The position numbers were made by a program, and so were the translations under genes. A stretch of 64,000 nucleotides of DNA, taken from assembly GCA_964017045.1 (NCBI GenBank), contig OZ024802.1, forward strand, positions 29,536,793 to 29,600,792, in the 5' to 3' direction. Source of the DNA: Omphiscola glabra (lineage: Eukaryota > Mollusca > Gastropoda > Lymnaeidae). The notes below the pieces were generated by a model, which did no database searches, had not been told where the DNA came from, and was given only the letters and a program-made list of their open reading frames with translations. This document shows positions 1 through 10,954 of this stretch, in pieces. Numbering within the stretch: the first letter of the stretch is position 1; the number at the start of each line of letters is the position of its first letter.

Positions 1-2085
1 TTGATTGTGTTGTTTAGAGAGTACATATAGCTTGATTGTGTTGTTTAGAGAGTACATATAGCTTGATTGTGTTGTTTAAAGAGTACATATAGCTTGATTG
101 TGTTGTTTAGAGAGTACATATAGTTTGATTGTGTTGTTTAGAGAGTACATATAGCTTGATTGTGTTGTTTAGAGAGTACATATAGCTTGATTGTGTTGTT
201 TAGAGAGTACATATAGCTTGATTGTGTTGTTTAGAGAGTACATATAGCTTGATTGTGTTGTTTAGAGAGTACATATAGCTTGATTGTGTTGTTTAGAGAG
301 TACATATAGCTTGATTGTGTTGTTTAGAGAGTACATATAGCTTGATTGTGTTGTTTAGAGAGTACATATAGCTTGATTGTGTTGTTTAAAGAGTACATAT
401 AGCTTGATTGTGTTGTTTAGAGAGTACATATAGTTTGATTGTGTTGTTTAGAGAGTACATATAGCTTGATTGTGTTGTTTAGAGAGTACATATAGCTTGA
501 TTGTGTTGTTTAGAGAGTACATATAGCTTGATTGTGTTGTTTAGAGAGTACATATAGCTTGATTGTGTTGTTTAGAGAGTACATATAGCTTGATTTTGTT
601 GTTTAGAGAGTACATATAGCTTGATTGTGTTGTTTAGAGAGTACATATAGCTTGATTGTGTTGTTTAGAGAGTACATATAGTTTGATTGTGTTGTTTAGA
701 GAGTACATATAGCTTGATTGTGTTGTTTAGAGAGTACATATAGCTTGATTGTGTTGTTTAGAGAGTACATATAGCTTGATTGTGTTGTTTAGAGAGTACA
801 TATAGCTTGATTGTGTTGTTTAGAGAGTACATATAGCTTGATTGTGTTGTTTAGAGAGTACATATAGCTTGATTGTGTTGTTTAGAGAGTACATATAGCT
901 TGATTGTGTTGTTTAAAGAGTACATATAGCTTGATTGTGTTGTTTAGAGAGTACATATAGTTTGATTGTGTTGTTTAGAGAGTACATATAGCTTGATTGT
1001 GTTGTTTAGAGAGTACATATAGCTTGATTGTGTTGTTTAGAGAGTACATATAGCTTGATTGTGTTGTTTAGAGAGTACATATAGCTTGATTGTGTTGTTT
1101 AGAGAGTACATATAGCTTGATTTTGTTGTTTAGAGAGTACATATAGCTTGATTGTGTTGTTTAGAGAGTACATATAGCTTGATTGTGTTGTTTAGAGAGT
1201 ACATATAGTTTGATTGTGTTGTTTAGAGAGTACATATAGCTTGATTGTGTTGTTTAGAGAGTACATATAGCTTGATTGTGTTGTTTAGAGAGTACATATA
1301 GCTTGATTGTGTTGTTTAGAGAGTACATATAGCTTGATTGTGTTGTTTAGAGAGTACATATAGCTTGATTGTGTTGTTTAGAGAGTACATATAGCTTGAT
1401 TGTGTTGTTTAGAGAGTACATATAGCTTGATTGTGTTGTTTAGAGAGTACATATAGCTTGATTGTGTTGTTTAGAGAGTACATATAGCTTGATTGTGTTG
1501 TTTAGAGAGTACATATAGTTTGATTGTGTTGTTTAGAGAGTACATATAGCTTGATTGTGTTGTTTAGAGAGTACATATAGCTTGATTGTGTTGTTTAGAG
1601 AGTACATATAGCTTGATTGTGTTGTTTAGAGAGTACATATAGCTTGATTGTGTTGTTTAGAGAGTACATATAGCTTGATTGTGTTGTTTAGAGAGTACAT
1701 ATAGCTTGATTGTGTTGTTTAGAGAGTACATATAGTTTGATTGTGTTGTTTAGAGAGTACATATAGCTTGATTGTGTTGTTTAGAGAGTACATATAGCTT
1801 GATTGTGTTGTTTAGAGAGTACATATAGCTTGATTGTGTTGTTTAGAGAGTACATATAGCTTGATTGTGTTGTTTAGAGAGTACATATAGCTTGATTGTG
1901 TTGTTTAGAGAGTACATATAGCTTGATTGTGTTGTTTAGAGAGTACATATAGCTTGATTGTGTTGTTTAGAGAGTACATATAGCTTGATTGTGTTGTTTA
2001 GAGAGTACATATAGGTTGATTGTGTTGTTTAGAGAGTACATATAGCTTGATTGTGTTGTTTAGAGAGTACATATAGTTTGATGGT
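1..2085. repeat. 31-bp satellite array, about 67 copies
   Basis: Head-to-tail 31-bp unit (core TTGATTGTGTTG then TTTAGAGAGTACATATAG) runs from the window edge to about 2085, where it decays into single-copy sequence; its left end lies outside the window. Copies are almost identical. Diagnostic variants (TTTAAAG, TAGTTTG, TGATTTT) recur at multiples of 31 bp, and many recur exactly 527 bp apart, so blocks of 17 units were duplicated. No open frame or promoter is evident. Confidence 0.97.
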
Positions 2086-3072
2086 TTGTTTCTTGAGATG
2101 CTCATTGTGTAGCATTTAGTTTCATTAAATTTCATGCCTTTATTTGTCCGCCCAATTTATAAGGCACTTCAAATCTGTGAATAGGAAATGGTGAGCGGAA
2201 AAAAAGTCTCAGGAAAAAATTCACAGAAAAAAATCAGCCATCAGATATCATAAATAAATCCTGACAAGATTGGGAAACAAATGAATTTGGACATCTTTCG
2301 GTCCGACCACACTCCCTTGGTGACTATAATGAGTTTTAGTGTGATTACAGGTGTGTGATTGTACAACAGCTAGGGGAGCACCTTGGTTAATGCCTGACAA
2401 GTTTGAGGAGCATAAGATTTTTTATATCTTTCCGTCCAAAGCCACATTGAAGCCATTGATGCTTTGACTTAGTCTGAATAGAATTATCGGTAAAATAGTA
2501 GGCCTACTACAAAGCAATGTCCCTCCCCCCTTGCTTTCTTTTGATTCCTAACTATGTGAAATGTGTCGTGAGATCAGACGCAAGAATCAAATGACAATCC
2601 TTTTGACTAACCAATTGCTTACTACCATTTTTTGTTATTCATCTGTAATATTCAGGTTTATTGGCTTCAAATAAATTTTAGAATTAAATGTGTGATTATA
2701 ATATGTATACATTATACAAATAACACAAACAAGTATGTGTATGACTGAGTAATAATAAATCCTATTAATAAATGTGTGAATTATGTGTACAAGAAATATA
2801 AATAACAAACACATATTTAAACCCAGACAAGAATCAAAACATGATGAGAATAAGCTATATGCCTATACTGCTATTTTCATTTTCTATTTCCTGTTTTTCA
2901 GTAAATAAACATATAGATATGGACTTACCAATATAATTTCACAAACACTGACACGTAGGGGTTTATATTTATATGAAACATATTTTGTGACTTTTTTCCA
3001 GTGAATTTTTATCTTGTGACTTTTTCCTACAATCTAGGAAACAGCCACACCACAAGCATAATATGTATACCC
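2086..3072. other. Single-copy AT-rich intergenic sequence
   Basis: I see no coding exon, RNA gene or inverted-repeat element here. There are short homopolymer runs and scattered TA-rich words only. Confidence 0.5.
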
Positions 3073-3622
3073 TATTTTCCGGTGTATAAGACAACTTTTT
3101 AACCCATGAAAATCTTTTCAAAAGTCAGGGGTCGTCTTATACTACGCTGGGATCGTATTATAGCTGGTATCTGGCAAGCTGAAATTTCAGGGACAGTCAC
3201 TTGCTCTCTCTCTCTATCGTTTGTTATCTTCCTCCTAGCATCATCAGTTCCAGTTTGGCCAGTTTTGTTGACAGCTTAGAAAACAAATAGCATGGCATCT
3301 TCCATGGTCCATAGGTTTATTGTCTTATTCTAGTTTAAGTCTTGCACTGTTTTGTTTACATGTTTGATGACAAACACTTCAAACAGCCTTCTGTTTTATA
3401 AGTGACCGTTTTCCGGCCAAGTATAATTAAGTACTTGCATGTCATAAGCATTTGAACTAATGTAATATTACCATATTCATATTGAAATCAAATCTGATGT
3501 TTTTTTAAAATTGTATTTGGTGTGCGTAGGAAGAGGGGTAGTCTTATACGTATATGAAAAACCGTACATTTTAACAGGAGAAGTAGGTATTATTATTAAA
3601 TATTATTATACACCGGAAAATA
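3073..3622. mobile_element. Tc1/mariner-like non-autonomous element
   Basis: Perfect 17-bp inverted ends: TATTTTCCGGTGTATAA at 3073-3089 and its reverse complement at 3606-3622. The outermost TA on each side fits a TA target duplication, leaving an element of about 546 bp at 3075-3620. Subterminal motifs (GTCGTCTTATAC and GTAGTCTTATAC) repeat the end sequence internally. No transposase frame is present. The class is inferred from the TA flanks; similar 'CCGGTGTATAAGAC' ends are common in animal MITEs. Confidence 0.7.
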
Positions 3623-4450
3623 CTAGTAAGTCAAGTGTGTATAACTAAGACTACTAAGAGATGATCAATAATAATTAATAATAATAATAATAATAGCATA
3701 CAAAGATGATTGTTTACATTATTCATCATCTTGTCTCGAGTGACCATCATCAGCTTCCGAAATTGCTGTCAAAATAAATGGGAAAAGAAACAACAAAATA
3801 CTTTGATCATAAAATAAGCAGGGCTAAGCTAACTTATACTGACCTGACACAGTCAGATTTATCAAAAAGATTTAGATAACGCAGTATCAAATAATCAAAG
3901 TAGCTTCCCCTGTGAAATATAAATATAAGACATTCGCATTTTTAATAAACATGTTACTAATTGAATAAACATGATTTATTACACTAAACAGAATGGCATC
4001 GATGCACTGGTATAGGAAGGGGGCGGTCCTTTTTTCCTTTTTATAAAGGGGTGACATTTTCGGACTACTGCATAGTTTTTGTTTTGTTTTTTTTATTATG
4101 GAAGGGGGTTATGGGGGGGGGGGGAATCTTTTCTATCAGTCTATCAGTGTACAAATTAGGCCTTATGGCGCCCGGTGTCATACATAACCTGATTTCACTT
4201 CAAAATATACAAAATCTAGGCTTTCGTAGCGATGAAAAGGTAGTTTAATACCGTATGCCGTATTGTTCCAAATAACAGCCACACTTTTTCCCATAATGCA
4301 TAGTAAAACTTACGATTTTAAAAGAAATAATGAAATATAATATTGGTATAAAAAATAATAAGTGAACACCATTAAATATATCGAGCGTAGTCATGGTGGG
4401 GGCACCAAAAAATCTTCGCCCGCCATGGGTGGCACTAACACTAATACTTA
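3623..4450. other. Intergenic, low-complexity
   Basis: AT-rich sequence with a short (AAT)n run near 3670-3695 and a poly-G tract near 4110-4123. The single small frame at 4051-4248 has no recognisable domain and crosses the poly-G tract, so I do not call it a gene. Confidence 0.45.
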
Positions 4451-4451
4451 G

Positions 4452-4651
4452 CCAGAGGCATAGCTAGAGTGTTTGGCGCCCGGGGGCGAGATTCCCGCCT
4501 GGGGACAAGATTCATTTTAAAGCGCCCCTTTTGTATTTTTCAACCCTCAAAAACCCATTATTTTTATCAATAAAATAAAATCAAAGCACATTTTGGCGCC
4601 CCTAACTAGTTGGCGCCCGGGGACATCTGTCCCCTTCGCTACGCCTATGCA
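4452..4651. mobile_element. Short MITE-like element with GGCGTAGC-type ends
   Basis: The left side reads AGAGGCATAGCTAG and the right side, reverse-complemented, reads GCATAGGCGTAGCGAAG, giving imperfect inverted ends. Internal GGCGCCCGGGG motifs are also inverted. The GC-rich ends contrast with the surroundings. Class unknown. Confidence 0.45.
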
Positions 4652-4672
4652 CTTAGCAACGACACTGAGCGC

Positions 4673-4674
<2 letters not shown>

Positions 4675-4706
<32 letters not shown>
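4675..4706. repeat. (TA)n microsatellite
   Basis: About 28 bp of alternating TA immediately precede the 21-bp array. Confidence 0.95.
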
Positions 4707-4707
<1 letters not shown>

Positions 4708-5100
4708 CTCGTAAAATGCCGATACTAGACCGTAATACATTAATACTAGACCATAATACATCGATACTGGACCATAATTCATGGATTCTAGGCCACAAAA
4801 ATCGATATTAGGCCATAATATACAGATGCTAGACCATAATAAACCGACATTAGATCATAAAATATCGAACCTTATAGACCATAATAAATCAACACTACAC
4901 GATTATGCACTGACATTAGACCATAATATATCAACACTAGACCATAATTCACTGATACTATACCATAATACATCAATACCAGACAATAAAATATTGATCC
5001 TACACCATAATTCCTCGATACTAGACTATAATAAATCTATACTAGACCATAACCCACCGGTACTAGACCAGACTATATCGACACTAGACCGTAATACACG

Positions 5101-5360
5101 GACAATAGTATGTATGACTAACGATCACTTTGAGTAGTTTGTAAACTTTGTGATCAGATTGGCCTTTGTTGTTGTTATGTAGTGTGACGGGGCGGGATGA
5201 GTTGTTTTTATTCATAAAGGTTTTAACTTAAAGGCGTGGAAAAGTGGAACGAGTGGTCGTGAATGGGAAGTATAAAAACAATGAAGAATTTGGAATAAAC
5301 CTCAGTCGTTACACCTAACACAGACGAGTTGGCGTCATTCATTGCTATTACAGAGACAAG
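5101..5360. repeat. Conserved 260-bp island A in the 21-bp array
   Basis: Non-repetitive block, nearly identical to island B and recognisably related to island C. It contains GTGACGGGGCGGGATGAG, a TATAAAA at 5271-5277 and GGAATAAAC. Conservation between islands exceeds that of the surrounding 21-mers. Function unknown. Confidence 0.85.
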
Positions 5361-6501
5361 ACCAAAATATATCGACACTAGACCATAACATTCTGACATA
5401 TGGTCATAAAACATCGACACTACACCATAATACATCGACACTAGATCACAATACATGGAAACCAGACCCTACAATACCGACAATAGACCAAAATGCACCA
5501 AAACTAGATCATATAAAAGAACGTCACTTTACCATAATACATCGACATTAGACCTTAATACACCGAAACAAAACCTTAATACACTGACCTTTAACAATAA
5601 TATACCGACAGTTGACTATAATTCATTGACACTAGATCATAATACACCGAACTTAGACCATAACACACTAAAAATAGAATATAATACATTGACTCTAGAC
5701 CATAATACACCGACACTTAACCAAAATACACAAAAACTAGACCATAATATACGGAAATTACATTATAATATACCGACACTACACCATAATACATCGATAC
5801 TAGACAATACAAAATCGATACTAGACCATACAAAATCGATACTAGAAAATACTATACCGATACTAGACCATATTATACCGATTCTAGACAAAGATACACT
5901 GATAGTAGACCATATAACATCGATTCTAGACCATATTATACGATATTAGATCATAATATACCGACACTAGACCTTAATACATTGATTCTAGACAATATTA
6001 CATCGAAATTAGACCACAATACATCGATACTAGACCATACTACCCTTAACGTATGCCATAATACATCGATACTAGACCAAAAGACCATAATACAACGATA
6101 CTAGACATAGATACACTGATATAAGACCATATAACATCAATACTAGACCATGTTATACAGATCTAAGATCATAATATACCGATACTAGACCGTAATACAT
6201 TGATACTAGATAATAGACCATAATTTATCGATTCTTCAACAACAAAACAACGATATTAGGTCATAATATACTGATGCTAGACCATAATAAACCAAACTAT
6301 ACCATAATAAACCGACATTAGACCATAATATACCAACACTAGACGATAATTCAGCGATACTAGACCTAATACAATCAATACCAGACAATAAAATATTGAT
6401 CCTAGACCATAATTTATCGATACTAGACTATAATATATCTATACTAGACCATAACCCACCGGTACTAGACCTGACTAAACCGACACTAGACCGTCATACA
6501 C

Positions 6502-6761
6502 AGACAATAGTATGTATGACTAACGATCACTTTGAGTAGTTTGTAAACTTTGTGATCAGATTGGACTTTGTTGTTGTTATGTACTGTGACGGGGCGGGAT
6601 GATTTGTTTTTATTCATAAAGGTTTTAATTTAAAGGCGTGGAAGAGTGGAACGAGTGGTCGTGAATGTGAAGTATAAAAACAATGAAGAATTTGGAATAA
6701 ACCCCAGTCGTTACACCTAACACAGACGAGTTGGCGTCATTCATTGCTATTACAGAGACAA
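6502..6761. repeat. Conserved 260-bp island B in the 21-bp array
   Basis: Same length and order as island A with only a few substitutions; it lies 1401 bp further on. The 21-mers just upstream (containing ATAACCCACCGGTACTAGACC) also match those before island A, so a segment of about 1.4 kb was duplicated in tandem. Confidence 0.85.
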
Positions 6762-8771
6762 GACCAAAATATATCGACACTAGACCATAATACATCGACA
6801 CTAGACCATAATACACTGACACTAAACCATAATATACCGACATTAGAACATAATGCACCAAATCTAGACCATAATTCACTGACACTAGACAACAATACAC
6901 CGACAATAGACCTCAATATACCGACACTAGATCATAATACACCGATACAAGTCTATAATACATCGATACTAGACAATACACCGATACTATTCCATAATAT
7001 ACAGAAAATAGACCATAATATACCAATACTAGACCATAATGTACCAAAACTATACCATAATACACCGATACAAGTCTATAATACGTTGATACTAGACCGT
7101 AATATACAGACATAGACTATAATATTCCAATACTTGAACATAATACACCGACTCTAAAGCATATTAATCGAAATTATACCCTAATTCACCGACAATAGAC
7201 CATAATATACAGACAACCGACCGTTATACACCGACACTAGAACATGAAAAAATGACACAAGACCATAATACACCGTCACTAGACCATAATATAACGACAC
7301 AAGTCAATAATTAACAAACAATAGATCATAATACACCGATCATAGACCATAATTTACCGACACTAGACCGAAATATACCGACACTAGAACATAATTTACC
7401 GACACTAGACCATAATATACCGACACTAGACCATAATTTACCGACACTAGACCATAATTTACCGACACTAGACCATAATTTACCGACACTAGACCATAAT
7501 TTACCGACACTAGACCATAATTTACCGACACTAGACCATAATTTACCGACACTAGACCATAATTTACCGACACTAGACCATAATATACCGACACTAGACC
7601 ATAATTTACCGACACTAGACCATAATATACCGACACTAGACCATAATTTACCGACATTAGAGAATAATACATCAATATACGACCATAATGTTCCGAAAAA
7701 AAGAACCATAATGCACCGACATTAGACTATAAAACATCGACCAGAATACACCGAATCGAGACCAGAATACACCGACACTAGACCATGATACACAAAAACT
7801 TAACTACAATTTACCGACACTAGATAATAATATATAGATAATAGACCATTATAAATAATATACTAGACCATAATACACCTATATTGAACTATAATACATA
7901 GATCCTAGACCATAATGTACCGTAACTATACAATAATATATCGACATAAGATCATAATACATTCATATTAGACCATTATATACCTAAAATAGACGTTTAA
8001 TATACCGACACTAGACCATAATAACCGATACTAGACAATAATAACCAGACACTAAATCAGAAGTGACCGACACTAGACAAAAATATAGCAACACTAGACC
8101 ATAAAACATCGATACTAGACCATTATATACCGAAGACTAGACCAAAATTTACCAATACTAGATCATATTACACAGACACTATACTATAATATACCGACAC
8201 TAGACCATACTATAACATCACTAGTTCATAGTATAACAAAACTAGACCATAATATACCCATCCGGGTCATAATGTACAAAAACTAGACCGCTACTAGACG
8301 ATAATACATTAAAACTAAACCAAAATACACCGATACCAGACAATAATAAAACGATCCTAGACCATAATTGAATATTACTAGAGCATAATATACCGATACT
8401 CGTCAACGATACATCCATTATAGATTATAATAAACCGACACTAAACCATTATATACAAAATTCAAACCACAAAAAACCGATACTAGACCATAAGCCACCG
8501 ACACTAGTCCATTAGATACCGATTCTAGACCATAATAAATCGATGCTATACCATAATATACCAAAACAAAACCATAATATACATACACTAGACATTAATA
8601 TACCGATACTAGACCATTATATAACGAAACTTAATCATAATACATTGACACTAGACCATTATACAACGACACCTGACCATAATACATTGACACTAGACCA
8701 TAATATACCAACACTAGACCATAATATACCGACACTTGACCATAATACCTTGACACTAGACCATAATACAC

Positions 8772-9033
8772 AGACACCGTGGTAGAATGTATGACCTACG
8801 GGATTATTATTGTGACTAGCGAGTGAACTTTGTGACCTCATTGACCGTTGCTGTTATGTAGTGTGACGGGGACGGGTGAGTTGTTTTTATTCATAAAGGT
8901 TTTAACTTAAAGGCGTGTTAAAGTGGAACGAGTGATCGTGAATGGGAAGTATAAAAAGAATGAAGAATGTGGAATAAACATCAGTCGTTACACCTAACAC
9001 AAACGTTTTGGCTTCATTCATTACTATTGCAGA
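8772..9033. repeat. Conserved island C in the 21-bp array
   Basis: More diverged copy of islands A and B. Its first 60 bases have drifted, but the middle, with TTTTTATTCATAAAGGTTTT, the TATAAAA near 8950 and CAGTCGTTACACCTAACAC, is retained. Confidence 0.8.
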
Positions 9034-9566
9034 CACTATACCACAGTAAACGGAAACTAGATCATAATACACCGACACTAGACCATAATATACCAACATT
9101 AAACCATAATACAACGATACTAGATTATAATACACCGACTCAAGAACGCAATACACCATTATAAGACATAAATACATCGACACTAGACCATAAGACATCG
9201 AAACCATACCATAATACATCGACTACAGACAACAATACATCCACAATATAACATAATAAACCAACTCTAAACAATAACACATCGACACAAGACGATAATA
9301 CACCCACACTAGACCATAATATACTGACACTAGACCATAATACACCGACACTAGACCATAATGCACCGACACTAGACCATAATACACACACACTAGAACA
9401 TAATACACCGACACTAGAACATAATACACACACACTAGAACATAATACACCGACACTAGAACATAATACACCGACACTAGACAACAATACAACGCCTTTT
9501 GCCCATAATATAAAGATACTAGACCATTATATACCGACACTTGACCATAATACACAGACTCTAGAG

Positions 9567-9761
9567 CAGCGGTTCTCAACCTGTGGGTTGCGACCCCCAA
9601 AGGGGTCGCACGACCCTTTCCCAGGGGTCGCCTAAGGCCATCGGAAAACACATGCTCTACCGTTATGAAGTAGCGACGAAATTAATTTTTTTATCGGGGG
9701 TCGCCACAACATGAGGAACTGTATTAAGGGGTCGCGGCATCAGGAAGGTTGAGAACCACTG
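9567..9761 (+). mobile_element. SPIN-like hAT MITE, copy 1
   Basis: 195-bp element starting CAGCGGTTCTCAACC and ending GGTTGAGAACCACTG, flanked by a perfect 8-bp target duplication CTCTAGAG (9559-9566 and 9762-9769). It sits inside the 21-bp array, so the array is older. The internal CCATCGGAAAACACATG and ACAACATGAGGAACTGT match my memory of the SPIN consensus. Non-autonomous, no frame. Confidence 0.9.
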
Positions 9762-10595
9762 CTCTAGAGCATAATATTTATTAATATAGCGACACAAGAT
9801 CATAATGCACCACCAGTATACCATAAAATATCGACACTATACCATATTACAATTATACTAATAATAATAGACAATAATACATCGCAGTAGACCCTATTAA
9901 ACCGATACTAGACCAAAATATACTGAAACTAGACCATAATATACAGGCAATAATGCATTGATACTAGACCATAATATGTCGATAGTAGATCATATTATAC
10001 CGATACTAGACCATAATACATGGAAACTAGACCATAATACACTGAGTCTAGACCATAATATACCGACACTAGATCATAATACGTCGATACTAGACCATAA
10101 TGCATTGATACTAGACCATAATATGCCAATACTAGATCAGAATATTCCGACACTAAACCATAATACACCGACACTGGTCCATAATATTCCGAAACAAAAT
10201 CATAACATATCGACATTAGAACATAATATATCGACATTAGAACATGCATAATATACTGACACTTAAACATAATATACCGACACTAGACCCTTATATACCG
10301 ATACTAGACCATAATATACCGACCCTAAAACATAATACACCGACACTAGACCATAACATACCGACACTAGACCATAATATATCGACACTAGACCTTAATT
10401 TACCTAAACTAGACCATTATATACCAACACTAGACCATAAAAGATCGATTCTAGGCCATAATATACATACAATAGACCATAATACATCGACACTTTACCA
10501 TAATACATCGATACTAAACCATAATACCGCAACACTAGAATATAATACATCGACACTGGACCATAATATACCGACCCTAGACCATAATATTATAT

Positions 10596-10954
10596 CGAAA
10601 AAGGGGGGGGGGGAGAAAAGGGGCTCTCACCCCGGATGCCCAAATCATGGTAGCGTCAAACTCATCTTTTGATATGACCTAAATTGTGAATTAAGAATTA
10701 AACGGGTCAGTCCCATGTCAGTTGCACTTCGCGAGGACAAGAGATCGGCAAATTAGTAGTTTTACCTCTCCCTCCCCAGGGGGGCACTTTTGTCTCTATA
10801 ACGAGGGGCGGCATTTTCAGGCTTCGTCCCGCTCGGTCTACTTTCTTTGACATGGCCCTGCATACAGTTACTAGATGTTACGCGGGCTACTATAATGGGA
10901 AACTTGTTTCACTACAATCTACTTCCCATCGTCGTCTTGAATTTGATTGTTCCA
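10596..10954. other. Spacer between 21-bp array and retrotransposon
   Basis: Begins with a poly-G tract. No protein similarity was recognised. Part of it could be 5' sequence of the adjacent retrotransposon. Confidence 0.4.

Larger units (their letters stand above)
4715..10595. repeat. Degenerate 21-bp minisatellite array, 5.9 kb
   Basis: The consensus unit is close to ACCGACACTAGACCATAAT plus two variable bases. Units are diverged over most of the block but nearly identical at about 7380-7660, a recently homogenised core. Because 21 is a multiple of 3, long frames open on both strands with heptad translations (TLDHNIP-like on plus, SVYYGLV-like on minus). These are by-products of the repeat: composition is the same in all frames, and no start context or splice sites are seen. 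Three 260-bp non-repeat islands and one SPIN insertion interrupt it. It ends at a poly-G tract near 10602-10613. Confidence 0.95.

Noticed and set aside
1..2085. CRISPR-like regular repeat
   Set aside because: The 31-bp units abut with no unique spacers; it is a eukaryotic satellite.
4781..10672. Many open frames with heptad protein repeats on both strands
   Set aside because: They are forced by a 21-bp period that lacks stops in several frames. No start context, splice sites or codon preference supports translation.
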